Below are positions 25,561 to 35,295 of a DNA stretch of 64,000 nucleotides, piece after piece; position 1 is the stretch's first letter, and each line of letters opens with the position of its first letter. The notes beneath the pieces are model-generated. The model searched no databases, had not been told where the DNA came from, and saw nothing but the letters and a program-made list of their open reading frames with translations. Location of the stretch: NCBI RefSeq assembly GCF_001544695.2, contig NZ_FCOM02000001.1, positions 558,001-622,000 of the forward strand, given 5' to 3'. This DNA comes from Caballeronia arvi (lineage in GTDB: Bacteria; Pseudomonadota; Gammaproteobacteria; Burkholderiales; Burkholderiaceae). The position numbers were made by a program, and so were the translations under genes.

Positions 25561-26787
25561 TTACGCGGCCGTTGCGGCGCTGCGTGCGAACTCAGCGGCG
25601 GCCTTGCCCGACGCGACGCCCGATGCCCACGCCCACTGGAAGTTATAGCCGCCGAGCCAGCCGGTGACATCGACCGCTTCGCCGATGAAATAAAGGCCGG
25701 CGATGCGCTCGCTCATCATCGTTGCGGACGAAAGCTCGCGCGTGTCGACGCCGCCGCGCGTGACCTCCGCCTTGCGATACCCTTCGGTGCCGCTCGGCGT
25801 GAGCGTCCAGTCCGACAGCGACGCGCCGAGCGCGCGCAAGGTGCGGTCGGGCAGATCGGCGAGGCGCGCATCGACGGGCACGCGCTGCGCTTCCAGCCAT
25901 GCGTGCGCGAGCCGCGCGGGGACGTGCTCGGCCAGAAAATTGCCGATCTGCTTTTTCGCGCCCGCTTTGGCTTCGATGAGCATTTCGGTGGCGTCGGCAT
26001 CGGGAAGCAGGTCGACGTGAATCGGCTCCGACGTGTTCCAGTAGCTCGATATCTGCAGCACGCCCGGGCCCGACACACCGCGATGCGTGAGCAGCAGGTC
26101 TTCATCGAACTCGCCGCGCGTTTTACCTTTGCCCGTGCCGATGCGCACCGGCAGCGAAAGCCCCGACAGCGCGGCGAACGGCGCCCAGTCGGCTGACGTG
26201 AACGTCAGCGGCACGAGCGCGGGACGCGTATCGATGAGCTTGTGGCCGAACTGCTTCGCGACGCGATAGCCGAAGTCCGTCGCACCGATCTTCGGAATGG
26301 ACAGGCCGCCCGTCGCGATCACGAGCGCCGCCGCGCCGATCGCGCCCGCAGTCGTGTCGAGCGCGAAACGCGCGCCGTCGTGACGGATATCGTGCACGAC
26401 GACCGGACGCCGCCACGCGACGCCGCCCGCATCGCACTCGCTTTTCAGCAGGTCGATGATCGTTTCGCTGGAGTCGTCGCAGAAGAGCTGGCCCTTGTGC
26501 TTCTCGTGCCATTTCACGCGATATTGCTTGAGCAGCGCGAGAAAATCGCGCGGCGTGTAGCGCGCGAGCGCGGAGCGGCAGAAATGCGGGTTCGCCGACA
26601 GAAAATTGGCCGGCTGCGCGTTGATGTTGGTGAAGTTGCAGCGCCCGCCGCCGGAGATGCGGATTTTCTCGGCGAGGCGTTCGGCGTGGTCGATGAGCAC
26701 GACGCGGCGCCCGGATTGCGCGGCCACGGCCGCGGACATCATGCCGGCCGCGCCCGCGCCGATGACGGCGATATCGAAAGATTCCAT
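25561..26787 (-). CDS. BaiN/YhiN-family FAD-dependent oxidoreductase
   Basis: A 408-residue flavoprotein of the HI0933/YhiN family. N-terminal dinucleotide fold [20 protein letters not shown], the family signature [14 protein letters not shown] (about 41-54), [20 protein letters not shown] near 155-175, and the C-terminal FAD-contacting [14 protein letters not shown] and [21 protein letters not shown]. Members are presumed to reduce alkene or aromatic compounds (BaiN is a bile-acid example), but the cellular role in proteobacteria is unknown. Divergent from tsaD and followed by its own terminator. Confidence 0.88.
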   Translation of the reverse strand: MESFDIAVIGAGAAGMMSAAVAAQSGRRVVLIDHAERLAEKIRISGGGRCNFTNINAQPANFLSANPHFCRSALARYTPRDFLALLKQYRVKWHEKHKGQLFCDDSSETIIDLLKSECDAGGVAWRRPVVVHDIRHDGARFALDTTAGAIGAAALVIATGGLSIPKIGATDFGYRVAKQFGHKLIDTRPALVPLTFTSADWAPFAALSGLSLPVRIGTGKGKTRGEFDEDLLLTHRGVSGPGVLQISSYWNTSEPIHVDLLPDADATEMLIEAKAGAKKQIGNFLAEHVPARLAHAWLEAQRVPVDARLADLPDRTLRALGASLSDWTLTPSGTEGYRKAEVTRGGVDTRELSSATMMSERIAGLYFIGEAVDVTGWLGGYNFQWAWASGVASGKAAAEFARSAATAA

Positions 26788-26862
26788 GCGGGCATTCTAC
26801 CCGCGGGACGCGCTTTGACCGCCGCTGCTATACTTTTCTGTTCCCTCCAGCGCATCACGCCC

Positions 26863-27888
26863 ATGCTAGTTCTAGGCATCGAAAGCTCCTGCGACGAAAC
26901 CGGCCTCGCGCTCTACGACACCGAGCGCGGCCTGCTTTCGCACGCCCTTCACTCGCAGATCGCGATGCATCGCGATTACGGCGGCGTCGTGCCGGAGCTG
27001 GCTTCGCGCGATCACATCCGCCGCGCGCTGCCGCTGCTCGAGGAAGTGCTCGCGAAATCCGGCGCCGAGCGCGCCGACATCGACGCCATCGCGTTCACGC
27101 AGGGACCGGGCCTCGCGGGCGCGCTGCTGGTGGGCGCGAGCATCGCCAATTCGCTCGCGATGGCCTGGGACAAGCCGACCGTCGGCATCCATCATCTCGA
27201 AGGGCATTTGCTGTCGCCGCTGCTCGTCGATGAACCGCCGCCGTTTCCGTTCGTCGCGCTGCTCGTGTCGGGCGGACACACGCAGTTGATGCGCGTGACC
27301 GATGTCGGCGTCTACGAGACTCTCGGCGAAACCCTCGACGATGCCGCCGGCGAAGCCTTCGACAAAACCGCGAAGCTGCTCGGCCTCGGCTATCCGGGCG
27401 GACCGGAAGTGTCGCGGCTCGCGGAATTCGGCACGCCCGGTGCAGTCACGCTGCCGCGCCCGATGCTTCATTCCGGCGATCTCGATTTCAGTTTCAGCGG
27501 CCTGAAAACCGCTGTGCTCACGCAGAGCCGCAAGTTCGACAACGTCTGCGAACAGGCGAAAGCGGATCTCGCGCGCGGTTTCGTCGACGCGGCCGTGGAT
27601 GTGCTCGTCGCCAAATCGCTGGCCGCGCTGAAGAAGACGGGCCTGAAGCGGCTCGTCGTGGCGGGCGGCGTCGGCGCGAACCGGCAGTTGCGCGAGGCGC
27701 TGTCGGCGGCGGCGCAGAAGCGGCGCTTCGATGTGCATTACCCCGACTTGTCGCTCTGCACCGACAACGGCGCGATGATCGCGCTCGCGGGCGCGCTGCG
27801 GCTTTCGCGCTGGCCGGAGCAGGCCGTGCGCGATTACGCGTTCACCGTGAAGCCGCGCTGGGATCTCACGTCGCTCGCGCGCGCCTGA
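26863..27888 (+). CDS. tsaD: tRNA N6-threonylcarbamoyladenosine transferase TsaD
   Basis: The 341-residue ASKHA-fold enzyme transfers threonylcarbamoyl to A37 of tRNAs that read ANN codons, with TsaB, TsaE and TsaC. It starts [18 protein letters not shown], has the metal-binding HHLEGHL motif (two His near 112-116), [46 protein letters not shown], and the C-terminal [13 protein letters not shown] and CTDNGAMIA. The ATG at 26863 is the family start. It is divergent from the flavoprotein gene and its stop is 3 bases from that of the converging GST gene. Confidence 0.95.
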   Translation: MLVLGIESSCDETGLALYDTERGLLSHALHSQIAMHRDYGGVVPELASRDHIRRALPLLEEVLAKSGAERADIDAIAFTQGPGLAGALLVGASIANSLAMAWDKPTVGIHHLEGHLLSPLLVDEPPPFPFVALLVSGGHTQLMRVTDVGVYETLGETLDDAAGEAFDKTAKLLGLGYPGGPEVSRLAEFGTPGAVTLPRPMLHSGDLDFSFSGLKTAVLTQSRKFDNVCEQAKADLARGFVDAAVDVLVAKSLAALKKTGLKRLVVAGGVGANRQLREALSAAAQKRRFDVHYPDLSLCTDNGAMIALAGALRLSRWPEQAVRDYAFTVKPRWDLTSLARA

Positions 27889-27891
27889 TTT

Positions 27892-28518
27892 TTATCGCGG
27901 AGGGCTGAACGGCTGCACGATGGCTTTGAAGACCGGCAGCCCTTCGCACCGGTCGCTGTGGCCGATCAATGTCGGCCAGCGCGTCGATGTAAAAATCTCC
28001 GGATGCGCCTCGCGCGCAAAGCGCAGCGCACACGCCACCGCGATATCCGCGTGGCCGATCGAATCGCCGAACCAGTAAGGCGTCGCGCGCGGGGCACGAT
28101 CGGCTTCCAGCGCATTCAGCACACGCTCCACCTGCCCCGTGCAGCGATCGAGCCACGTCTGCGACTTCTCCCGATGCATCACGCGTTCGTAGACGAGCGC
28201 GACGGCCTTGTCGGCGAGACCCGTCGCGAGCGCGCACACCTTCAGTGCCTGCCACCGCTGCGGCCCGCCCGATGCGACCATCGCGCGGGCGTCACCGGCC
28301 TGTTCGTCTAGATAGTCGAGAATCATCGTGCTTTCGATGAGCGCATCGCCCGAATCGAGCACGAGCGTCGGCACGCGGCAAAGCGGGTTGTAGGGCGCGA
28401 TCTTGTCGGCATCGCCGAAGGTCGACCACGGGCGATGTTCGTAGGCCATGCCGTAGAGCTTCAGCGCGATGGCGATGCGCCGCACGAACGGTGAATCGTA
28501 TTGGCCGATGAGGATCAC
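27892..28518 (-). CDS. Glutathione S-transferase family protein
   Basis: A 208-residue GST-fold protein. The N-terminal thioredoxin-like domain has GQYDSPFVRRIAIAL with Ser9 at the usual catalytic position and the glutathione-binding NPLCRVPTLVLDSG and ALIESTMILDYL; the C-terminal domain is all-helical with the DIAVACALRFA segment. Closest in appearance to YibF/YliJ-type bacterial GSTs. The GTG start at 28518 has GGAG 6 bases upstream. It lies 36 bases downstream of the MFS transporter gene, so the two may be co-expressed. Substrate unknown. Confidence 0.87.
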   Translation of the reverse strand: MILIGQYDSPFVRRIAIALKLYGMAYEHRPWSTFGDADKIAPYNPLCRVPTLVLDSGDALIESTMILDYLDEQAGDARAMVASGGPQRWQALKVCALATGLADKAVALVYERVMHREKSQTWLDRCTGQVERVLNALEADRAPRATPYWFGDSIGHADIAVACALRFAREAHPEIFTSTRWPTLIGHSDRCEGLPVFKAIVQPFSPPR

Positions 28519-28554
28519 GTTGCGCTCCGCGTGGTCGTTTGCAGGACGGCCAGT

Positions 28555-29787
28555 TTAAGGTCGCGCGGGCTCCGGGAACAACCAGAACGCGAACGACGCG
28601 CACACGCCTGCAGCCAGCCACACGATCGCCCACGAACTGGCCGCGAGCACGTGCGGCAGGACGAGCGGCGTCAAGAAGAAACTGGCGAACGCGGCCGTGT
28701 TTCCCATGCCAAGCGCGGTGCCGGCGCGTTGCGTGCCTGCGAGCGTCGCCAGTTCCGTGTACGCGACGCCGTGCCACGCCGAGACGCAGATGCCCGCGAA
28801 GACGAGCATGGCCGCGAGCAGCAACGGCGTGTGCGCGGCGCCCATCGCGATCGCCGCCGCCAGCGCGACGAACGATGCCGACGCCACGATCACCGACATC
28901 CTCAGATACGCGCGCCGATTGCCGTGCCGGTCCGTGTGACGGCCGCTCCAGACGCGCATCGCCATCGCGCCGAGCTGGATCGCGCCCATCGTCGCGCTGA
29001 TCTCCGTCACGCCGAAATGGCCGGCATCGTGCAGGAATACGGTCGCGAAGGTCACCACCGCGATCTGCGGCACGCACAGGATGCCGATGCCGAGCACGAC
29101 GCGCCAGACCAGCACGTTCGTGAGCGGCGCGGGGCCCTTGTGCGCCGCCGCGCGATGCGTCGCGTCCGGTGGCTCGCGCAGCCAGCGCCATGCGAACGCG
29201 CCGGACACCGCGCACATCGCCGCGAGCGCGCCGAAGACCGCCGCGAAGCCATGCGACGACGCCAGCCACGGCAGCAACGCCGCGCCGATGCCGCCGCCGA
29301 GCGGCACCGCGGTTTGCCGGATGCTCATCGCGAGACCGCGCTCGCCTTCGGCGAACCACGCCATCACCGCGCGTCCGCTCGATCCGTTCACGCTGCCGCC
29401 CAGCACACCGAGCGCGCACATCGCAAAGACGAGCCAGGCGAGCGTGGCCGACGATGGCACCGCGAAAAGACTCATCGCGACGAGCACAGCAGCAGTCGAT
29501 AGCAGACCGGTCAGCAAAACGGGACGATCGCCCCAGCGATCCGTCAATACGCCCCACGGTAGCTCCGATATCGCGATCCCGAGCCCCAGCGCGCCCAGCA
29601 CGAGCCCGAGTTCGCCGTTGCTCAGGTGATAGCCGCTGCGCATCCACACACCGGTGGTCGGGATGCCCGCCGCCGCGGCCGAAAAGCTGGCGTTGGCCGC
29701 CACGCCGACGCCGAGCACTTTCCAGCGATGCCCGACGCCGAATTCGGGAACACCCTTTATGAGAGAAGTGGCCATCATGCGGTCCAT
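28555..29787 (-). CDS. Major facilitator superfamily transporter
   Basis: A 410-residue membrane protein with 12 predicted helices. The helix 2-3 loop GVLTDRWGDRPVLLTG and the repeat-equivalent WSGRHTDRHGNRRAYLR are MFS signatures; RQTAVPLGGGIGAALLPWL in helix 5 is common in the CynX/YbfB-like drug and organic-anion branch. It would move a small solute through the inner membrane by ion coupling. Substrate unknown. It is divergent, over 92 bases containing a long inverted repeat, from a LysR regulator that probably controls it. The start at 29787 is uncertain; the ATG at 29778 is also possible. Confidence 0.83.
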   Translation of the reverse strand: MDRMMATSLIKGVPEFGVGHRWKVLGVGVAANASFSAAAAGIPTTGVWMRSGYHLSNGELGLVLGALGLGIAISELPWGVLTDRWGDRPVLLTGLLSTAAVLVAMSLFAVPSSATLAWLVFAMCALGVLGGSVNGSSGRAVMAWFAEGERGLAMSIRQTAVPLGGGIGAALLPWLASSHGFAAVFGALAAMCAVSGAFAWRWLREPPDATHRAAAHKGPAPLTNVLVWRVVLGIGILCVPQIAVVTFATVFLHDAGHFGVTEISATMGAIQLGAMAMRVWSGRHTDRHGNRRAYLRMSVIVASASFVALAAAIAMGAAHTPLLLAAMLVFAGICVSAWHGVAYTELATLAGTQRAGTALGMGNTAAFASFFLTPLVLPHVLAASSWAIVWLAAGVCASFAFWLFPEPARP

Positions 29788-29821
29788 ATAGGATTGACTT
29801 CACGCAGTTTGCAGGCTTAGC

Positions 29822-29875
29822 ATCGTCCTGAAAATCGCAAAGTTTTTCATCGATCATTCGGAAAATCAGGACGAT
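29822..29875. promoter_or_regulatory. Inverted repeat operator between MFS and LysR genes
   Basis: A perfect 10-base inverted repeat, ATCGTCCTGA (29822-29831) and TCAGGACGAT (29866-29875), flanks an AT-rich centre in the 92-base divergent gap. This is a typical layout for LysR binding upstream of both genes. The right arm ends 4 bases before the LysR start codon, which fits autorepression. Confidence 0.65.
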
Positions 29876-29879
29876 TGCC

Positions 29880-30797
29880 ATGAGTCAGACGACTTTCGAT
29901 CTCGCGGTGCTGCGCAGCTTCGTGGCGGGGATGGATCTGGGCAGCTTCGCGAAGGCGGCGGACCGCGTCGGACGCTCGACGTCGGCGGTGAGCGCCCAAC
30001 TGCGCAAGCTGGAAGAACAGGCGGGCGCGGTGCTGTTTCGCAAATCCGGGCGCGGACTCGCGCTCACCGACGCGGGCGAGGTGATGCTCGCCTATGCACG
30101 GCGTCTCGTCGATCTGAACGATGAAGCCTCGGCGGCGATTCGCGGCGTCGATCTGGAGGGCTGGATCCGGCTCGGCTTGCAGGAAGACTTCGGCGAAGTG
30201 GTGTTGCCGGACGTGCTCGGCCGGTTCGCGCGGGCGCATCCGAAGGTGCGGATCGAGGCGCGCGTCGGACGCAATACGGAGTTGCTGGAGCGCATCGATT
30301 CGGGGCAGCTCGATCTCGCGCTCGCCTGGGGCGCGACGAGCGTCACCGGCGACAGCAACGCCGCGATGATCGCCGAGCCGATCGCCGCGCCGCGCATGCG
30401 CTGGATCGCGTCATCGGCGGTTCCGTGGCACTTCGACGCCGACGAGCCCTTGCCGCTCATCGCGTTCGATCGTCCGTGTCTTTTCAACAGCGCGGCGGCC
30501 GCGGCGCTCGACCGCGCGGGCATCAAATGGCGCGTGGCGTTCACGAGCCCGAGTCTGTCGGGATTGTGGGCGGCGGCCGCGGCGGGTCTGGGTGTGACGG
30601 TGCGGACGAGCTACGGATTGCCGGCAACCGTGCGCGCGATCGACGCGAGCGAATTCGGCCTGCCCGCGTTGCCTTCGATTCCGCTCGCGTTGCATCGCGC
30701 TGCGGGAAGCGCATCGCCGCCCGTCGAGCGGCTGGCGTCGCTGGTCGTGGCTTCGGTGCGGGAGACGCACGTTTCGTCGGAAACGGCGCTCGCCTGA
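29880..30797 (+). CDS. LysR-family transcriptional regulator
   Basis: A 305-residue LysR regulator with N-terminal helix-turn-helix (FDLAVLRSFVAGMDLGSFAK, then RSTSAVSAQLRKLEEQAG and LFRKSGRGLALTDAG) and an effector-binding domain (GWIRLGLQEDFGEVVLPDVL onward). Related in appearance to the regulators found beside YbfB-type transporters. It is divergent from the MFS gene, with an inverted repeat in the shared promoter, so it probably controls that gene and itself. No ligand can be inferred. Confidence 0.87.
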   Translation: MSQTTFDLAVLRSFVAGMDLGSFAKAADRVGRSTSAVSAQLRKLEEQAGAVLFRKSGRGLALTDAGEVMLAYARRLVDLNDEASAAIRGVDLEGWIRLGLQEDFGEVVLPDVLGRFARAHPKVRIEARVGRNTELLERIDSGQLDLALAWGATSVTGDSNAAMIAEPIAAPRMRWIASSAVPWHFDADEPLPLIAFDRPCLFNSAAAAALDRAGIKWRVAFTSPSLSGLWAAAAAGLGVTVRTSYGLPATVRAIDASEFGLPALPSIPLALHRAAGSASPPVERLASLVVASVRETHVSSETALA

Positions 30798-30803
30798 AAA
30801 GAC

Positions 30804-31610
30804 TTACGCGTCGCGGCGCTTGTCCCGCTCGATCACCGCGTACGCGCTGTGATTGTGGATCGACTCGAAGTTCTCCGCTTCGAGCACGTACGCGACGATG
30901 CGCTGATCCGCGTTCAGGCGCGTCGCGACATCGCGCACGAGGTCTTCGACGAACTTCGGATTTTCATATGCGCGCTCGGTCACGAACTTTTCGTCGGGAC
31001 GCTTCAGCAAACCCCACAGTTCGCACGACGCTTCTTCTTCCGCGATACGGATCAGCTCCTCGACCGCGATGTCATCGGCGACTTCGGCCGTGATCGTCAC
31101 GTGCGAGCGCTGGTTATGCGCGCCGTACTGCGAGATCTGCTTCGAGCACGGGCACAGGCTTGTCACCGGCACGAGCACTTTCATCGACATGCTCGTTTCG
31201 CCGTCGCGCCGCTGTGCGATGAACGTCACTTCGTAGTCCAGCAGGCTCTGCACGCCGGAAATCGGCGCCGTCTTCATCACGAAATACGGCAGCGTGACTT
31301 CGATGCGCCCCGAATGCGCTTCGAGCTTCGACAACATCACGGCGAGCAAACCGCGCAGCGCGTGCTGATCGAGCGGATGGCGATTCTCCTCCAGCAGCGC
31401 GACGAAGCGCGACATGTGCGTGCCCTTCTGATCGGCGGGCAGATGCACGTCGAGATTCCACACACCGACGCTCGGCTTGACGCCGCTTTGCGTCACCACC
31501 GACAACGGATGCCGCACGCCTTTGACACCCACGCGCTGAATCGCGATCTGGCGCGTGTCGGGCGTGCTCTGGACGTCGGGCATCACGAAGGCGGGATTCA
31601 TCTGATTCAT
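30804..31610 (-). CDS. folE2: GTP cyclohydrolase FolE2 (type IB)
   Basis: This 268-residue enzyme makes 7,8-dihydroneopterin triphosphate from GTP, the first step of folate and queuosine synthesis, using a fold and metals different from FolE. Family marks: [24 protein letters not shown], the active-site Cys in [14 protein letters not shown], the metal-ligand region [20 protein letters not shown] and [13 protein letters not shown]. FolE2 works without zinc and is often used when zinc is scarce; no Zur-like box is obvious here. The ATG at 31610 has AAGGA 7 bases upstream. It is 143 bases downstream of dxs on the same strand, past a strong hairpin. Confidence 0.93.
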   Translation of the reverse strand: MNQMNPAFVMPDVQSTPDTRQIAIQRVGVKGVRHPLSVVTQSGVKPSVGVWNLDVHLPADQKGTHMSRFVALLEENRHPLDQHALRGLLAVMLSKLEAHSGRIEVTLPYFVMKTAPISGVQSLLDYEVTFIAQRRDGETSMSMKVLVPVTSLCPCSKQISQYGAHNQRSHVTITAEVADDIAVEELIRIAEEEASCELWGLLKRPDEKFVTERAYENPKFVEDLVRDVATRLNADQRIVAYVLEAENFESIHNHSAYAVIERDKRRDA

Positions 31611-31669
31611 TTTGTTTGTCCTTATGCGCCGCGCGTCGGAGAAACGCGGGCGGTTCGAAACGTTGAAGC

Positions 31670-31703
31670 GCACACGGCGCGGATGAAAGTCCGCGCCGTG
31701 TGC
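31670..31703 (-). repeat. 14-bp perfect hairpin between dxs and folE2
   Basis: GCACACGGCGCGGA (31670-31683) and TCCGCGCCGTGTGC (31690-31703) form a 14-base stem with a 6-base loop. No U-tract on either strand. It may stabilise the dxs 3' end or separate the expression of folE2 from the isoprenoid operon. Confidence 0.75.
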
Positions 31704-31753
31704 CAAAGCGTTGATGCACGGCGCGCCCCGAGCGCGCCGTTCGAAGCGATGCG

Positions 31754-33670
31754 TCAGGCGACGCGCTTCGTCAGCTTGCCTGCGTGCGCGCTTTCGACGG
31801 CGTCGAGAAAGCGCTCGCGAATCGAGCGGACGATACCGGCCGCGTCGAGGCCCACGCTCGACAGCAGCTTGGCGGGATCGCCATGGTCGATAAAGACGTC
31901 GGGCAAACCGAGTTGCAGCACCGGCTTGATGACGCCGCTCGCCAGCAGCGCTTCGACGCACGCGGAGCCCGCGCCGCCCATGATCGCGCCTTCTTCGATC
32001 GTCACGATGGCGTCGTGCGTCGCGGCGAGTTCGCGCAGCAGATCGGCGTCGACCGGTTTCACGAAGCGCATGTTGGCGACGGTCAGATCCAGCTCTTCCC
32101 CGGCGGCGACCGACGGCGCGACCATCGTGCCAAACGCGCAAATCGCGATGCGCTTGCCCGAGCCGAGTTTCTGCGACGACTCACGGCGAATTTCGCCCTT
32201 GCCGACGGGAATCGCGGTCATCTGCTTGACGGTCGCGACGCCCGTGCCCGCGCCGCGCGGATAGCGCACAGCGGTCGGATTCGGCTGCTGCAGCGCCGTG
32301 TAGAGCATCTGGCGGCACTCGTTTTCGTCCGACGCGGTCATCACCGTCATGTTCGGAATGCAGCGCAGGAACGCGAGATCGTAGTTGCCGGCGTGCGTCG
32401 CGCCATCCGCGCCGACGAGCCCCGCGCGGTCGATCGCGAATACCACCGGCAGATTCTGCAGTGCGACGTCGTGGATCAACTGGTCATACGCGCGTTGCAG
32501 GAACGTCGAGTAAATGGCGACGACGGGCTTCATGCCATCCGCCGCGAGCCCGCCCGCGAATGTAACCGCGTGTTGCTCGGCGATGCCGACATCGAAATAA
32601 CGATCCGGAAAGCGCTTCTCGAACTCCACCATGCCCGAGCCTTCACGCATTGCCGGCGTGATGCCGACCACGCGCGAGTCAAGCGCCGCGGCGTCGCACA
32701 GCCATTCACCGAACACTTGCGTGTAGGTCTTCTTCGCAGGCGTCGCCGCGGGCTTGATGCCTTCGGCCGGATTGAACTTGCCGGGACCGTGATAGAGCAC
32801 CGGATCGGCCTCGGCGAGCTTGTAGCCCTGGCCTTTCTTCGTGACGACGTGCAGGAATTGCGGACCGCGCAGTTCCTTGATGTTCTGCAGCGTCGGGATC
32901 AGCGAGTCGAGATCGTGACCGTCGATCGGCCCGATGTAGTTGAAGCCGAACTCTTCGAAGAGCGTGGCCGGCACGATCATGCCCTTCGCGTGCTCCTCGA
33001 GCTTGCGTGCGAGATCGAGCACGGGCGGCGCATGGCGCAGCACGCGTTCGACGCCCGCGCGCGCGGCGGCGTAGAAACGGCCCGACATCAGACGCGCGAG
33101 ATGGCGATTCAGCGCACCGACCGGCGGCGAGATCGACATGTCGTTGTCGTTGAGGATCACGAGCAGCGGCACGTCGTCGGCGACGCCTGCGTTGTTCATC
33201 GCCTCGAAGGCCATGCCCGCGGTCATCGCGCCGTCGCCGATCACGGCGATCGAAAAGCGGTTGTCGCCCTGCAGCTTGTTGGCGATCGCCATGCCGAGCG
33301 CCGCCGAAATCGACGTGCTCGAATGCGCGGTGCCGAAGGTGTCGTATTCGGATTCGCTGCGGCGCGGGAAGCCGGATATCCCGCCCAGTTGGCGCAGGCC
33401 CGGCATCTGATCGCGTCGGCCGGTGAGTATCTTGTGTGGATACGTCTGATGGCCGACATCCCAGACGATGCGGTCATTAGGCGTATCGAACACATAGTGC
33501 AACGCGATCGTCAGCTCCACCGTGCCCAGATTGGACGACAGATGGCCGCCCGTCTGGGACACGCTGTCGAGCACATAGGCTCGCAGCTCGTCGGCCAGCG
33601 GTTGCAGTTGGCGACGATCGAGGGCGCGGAGATCGGCCGGATCGTCGATGGTTTTCAGCAAGTCGTACAT
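31754..33670 (-). CDS. dxs: 1-deoxy-D-xylulose-5-phosphate synthase
   Basis: A 638-residue ThDP enzyme joining pyruvate and glyceraldehyde 3-phosphate in the first step of the MEP isoprenoid pathway. Motifs: catalytic His in [14 protein letters not shown], ThDP motif [43 protein letters not shown] and [15 protein letters not shown], ending with a transketolase C-terminal domain. Length is normal. It lies 93 bases downstream of ispA, forming an xseB-ispA-dxs operon that supplies and uses isoprenoid precursors. Confidence 0.96.
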   Translation of the reverse strand: MYDLLKTIDDPADLRALDRRQLQPLADELRAYVLDSVSQTGGHLSSNLGTVELTIALHYVFDTPNDRIVWDVGHQTYPHKILTGRRDQMPGLRQLGGISGFPRRSESEYDTFGTAHSSTSISAALGMAIANKLQGDNRFSIAVIGDGAMTAGMAFEAMNNAGVADDVPLLVILNDNDMSISPPVGALNRHLARLMSGRFYAAARAGVERVLRHAPPVLDLARKLEEHAKGMIVPATLFEEFGFNYIGPIDGHDLDSLIPTLQNIKELRGPQFLHVVTKKGQGYKLAEADPVLYHGPGKFNPAEGIKPAATPAKKTYTQVFGEWLCDAAALDSRVVGITPAMREGSGMVEFEKRFPDRYFDVGIAEQHAVTFAGGLAADGMKPVVAIYSTFLQRAYDQLIHDVALQNLPVVFAIDRAGLVGADGATHAGNYDLAFLRCIPNMTVMTASDENECRQMLYTALQQPNPTAVRYPRGAGTGVATVKQMTAIPVGKGEIRRESSQKLGSGKRIAICAFGTMVAPSVAAGEELDLTVANMRFVKPVDADLLRELAATHDAIVTIEEGAIMGGAGSACVEALLASGVIKPVLQLGLPDVFIDHGDPAKLLSSVGLDAAGIVRSIRERFLDAVESAHAGKLTKRVA

Positions 33671-33763
33671 CGTCGTCCCATTTTAGGAAAACTGGCGTGA
33701 TTCGTTCGGCGCGATTGTTTCATCAAAGCGATCGCGCCGTGGGCTTTGTCACGCGTTCAACAA

Positions 33764-34651
33764 TCAATTCACCCGGTTCACAACCAGATCGGCGAGCTCC
33801 GCCAGGCGCTGGCCGCGTGCGCCGAACGGCTCGATCGCGGCGTGCGCGTCGCGGCCGAGCTGCGCGGCGAGTTCGCGCGACGCGTCGAGCCCGATGATCG
33901 ATACATAAGTGGGCTTGTCGTGCTGCGCATCTTTGCCGGCGGTCTTGCCGAGCGTGGCGGAGTCGGCGGTGACGTCCAGAATGTCGTCGACGACCTGAAA
34001 CGCGAGGCCGATTGCGGCAGCATACTGATCCAGCGACGCCAGCGCATCCGCGCCAGGATGCGCGCCCGCGAGCGCGCCCATGCGCACCGACGCGCGCAGC
34101 AGCGCGCCCGTCTTCTTGCGATGCATCGTTTCGAGTTCGGGCCGCGACAGCTTGCGCCCGACGCTTTCCAGGTCGATGGCCTGCCCGCCCGCCATGCCGA
34201 GCGAGCCGCTCGCGACCGCCAGTTCGCGCACGAGCGCGGCTTGCTGGGCATCGTTCAGGCCATTGCCTTCGGCGGTCAGCGCGACGAACGCCTGCGATTG
34301 CAGCGCGTCGCCGACGAGCAGTGCCGTCGCTTCGTCATATTGGATGTGTACCGTGGGCTTACCCCGGCGCAGTGCGTCGTCGTCCATGGCGGGCATGTCG
34401 TCATGCACCAGCGAATAGACGTGAATCATCTCGAGCGCCGCGCTCGCTGCTTCCACAGCATGCGCGCTCGCGCCGGTCAGCTCGCCCGCCGCGTGGACCA
34501 GCAGCGGTCTCACCCGCTTGCCGCCGCCCAGCACGGCATAGCGCATGGCCTCGTGCAGGCGCGCGGGCGCGATGTCCGTGCGCGGAAGCGTGTGTTCGAG
34601 TGCCGTCTCGACGCGGTCGAGCGTCGCGCGCATCCATTGTTCGAAGGTCAT
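33764..34651 (-). CDS. ispA: Farnesyl diphosphate synthase
   Basis: A 295-residue trans-prenyltransferase making farnesyl diphosphate from isopentenyl and dimethylallyl diphosphates. The two aspartate-rich motifs that hold Mg and diphosphate are intact: DDMPAMDDD (84-92) and DDILD (221-225), with GGGKRVRPLLV near 42-52 and KTGALLRASVRMG. The start ATG at 34651 overlaps the xseB stop (ATGA), so the two are translationally coupled. Together with dxs downstream it feeds ubiquinone and undecaprenyl synthesis. Confidence 0.95.
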   Translation of the reverse strand: MTFEQWMRATLDRVETALEHTLPRTDIAPARLHEAMRYAVLGGGKRVRPLLVHAAGELTGASAHAVEAASAALEMIHVYSLVHDDMPAMDDDALRRGKPTVHIQYDEATALLVGDALQSQAFVALTAEGNGLNDAQQAALVRELAVASGSLGMAGGQAIDLESVGRKLSRPELETMHRKKTGALLRASVRMGALAGAHPGADALASLDQYAAAIGLAFQVVDDILDVTADSATLGKTAGKDAQHDKPTYVSIIGLDASRELAAQLGRDAHAAIEPFGARGQRLAELADLVVNRVN

Positions 34652-34983
34652 AGGTCGTCGTCCCCGTTGTCGTTTCCGGTTCCCGCACTCTGGGTCGCAC
34701 GCTTTACCTCGGCGGGCAGCGGCTTGAGCGTCTCGCCGTCGAGAACGCGCACCTGCTGCTCGACTTTTTCGAGCTGCTGTTGGCAAAAGCCCACAAGCGC
34801 TGCGCCGCGGCGATATGCCGCGAGCGATTCCTCGAGACTCAACGCGCCCTCTTCCATGCGCGCAACGAGCGATTCGAGTTCGGCCAGCGCCGCCTCGTAG
34901 TTCTGTGGAAGCTGCGCGGCGTCTGCGCTCTCTACGTCAGCGCCGGATTTCTCGTCTGTTTCCTGGGCAGCGGTCTTCGCCAT
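34648..34983 (-). CDS. xseB: Exodeoxyribonuclease VII small subunit
   Basis: A 111-residue protein with the XseB helical hairpin: YEAALAELESLVARMEEGAL, SLEESLAAYRRGAALVGFCQ and QQLEKVEQQVRVLDG. It binds the large subunit XseA (not in the window) to form a single-strand exonuclease used in mismatch repair. An N-terminal polar tail of about 25 residues and a C-terminal acidic tail extend the usual 80-residue core. The start at 34983 matches family starts (MAKTAAQETD). First gene of the ispA-dxs operon, the common arrangement. Confidence 0.93.
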   Translation of the reverse strand: MAKTAAQETDEKSGADVESADAAQLPQNYEAALAELESLVARMEEGALSLEESLAAYRRGAALVGFCQQQLEKVEQQVRVLDGETLKPLPAEVKRATQSAGTGNDNGDDDL

Positions 34984-35295
34984 GAATCGTGGATGTGCAA
35001 TTGAATTTTTGGAACCAAGTCGCACATTCTACGGCAAAAGCCAAATTTTCGACCTGCATCCGGTCTATCCGGAACGGCTAACACTGCGTTGTCGCATTCT
35101 CCGCCAATCCTTGCGGCATCGTGTCCTCCGCGTTCGTTTTCGGGGCCGTTGCGAGGAACTCTCGCGACAATTTATACCCAAATCAAGACCTTAAGCGCCC
35201 CTCTGTGGCGAAATTCGGTATAATCGCGGGCTCCCTAAATCGAATCTTCGATGGTTGGGTTGTTCACTGCTTTCACGTTTTCATCGGGAGTGGGA
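34984..35295. other. Divergent promoter region between xseB and Rieske oxygenase genes
   Basis: These 312 bases are AT-richer than their surroundings. TATAAT at 35219-35224 is a good -10 for the rightward oxygenase gene, with only a weak -35. A small palindrome ATCGAA-TC-TTCGAT lies at 35239-35252, just past the expected start of transcription. TATAAA on the minus strand near 35171-35176 may serve xseB. No gene seen. Confidence 0.45.
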
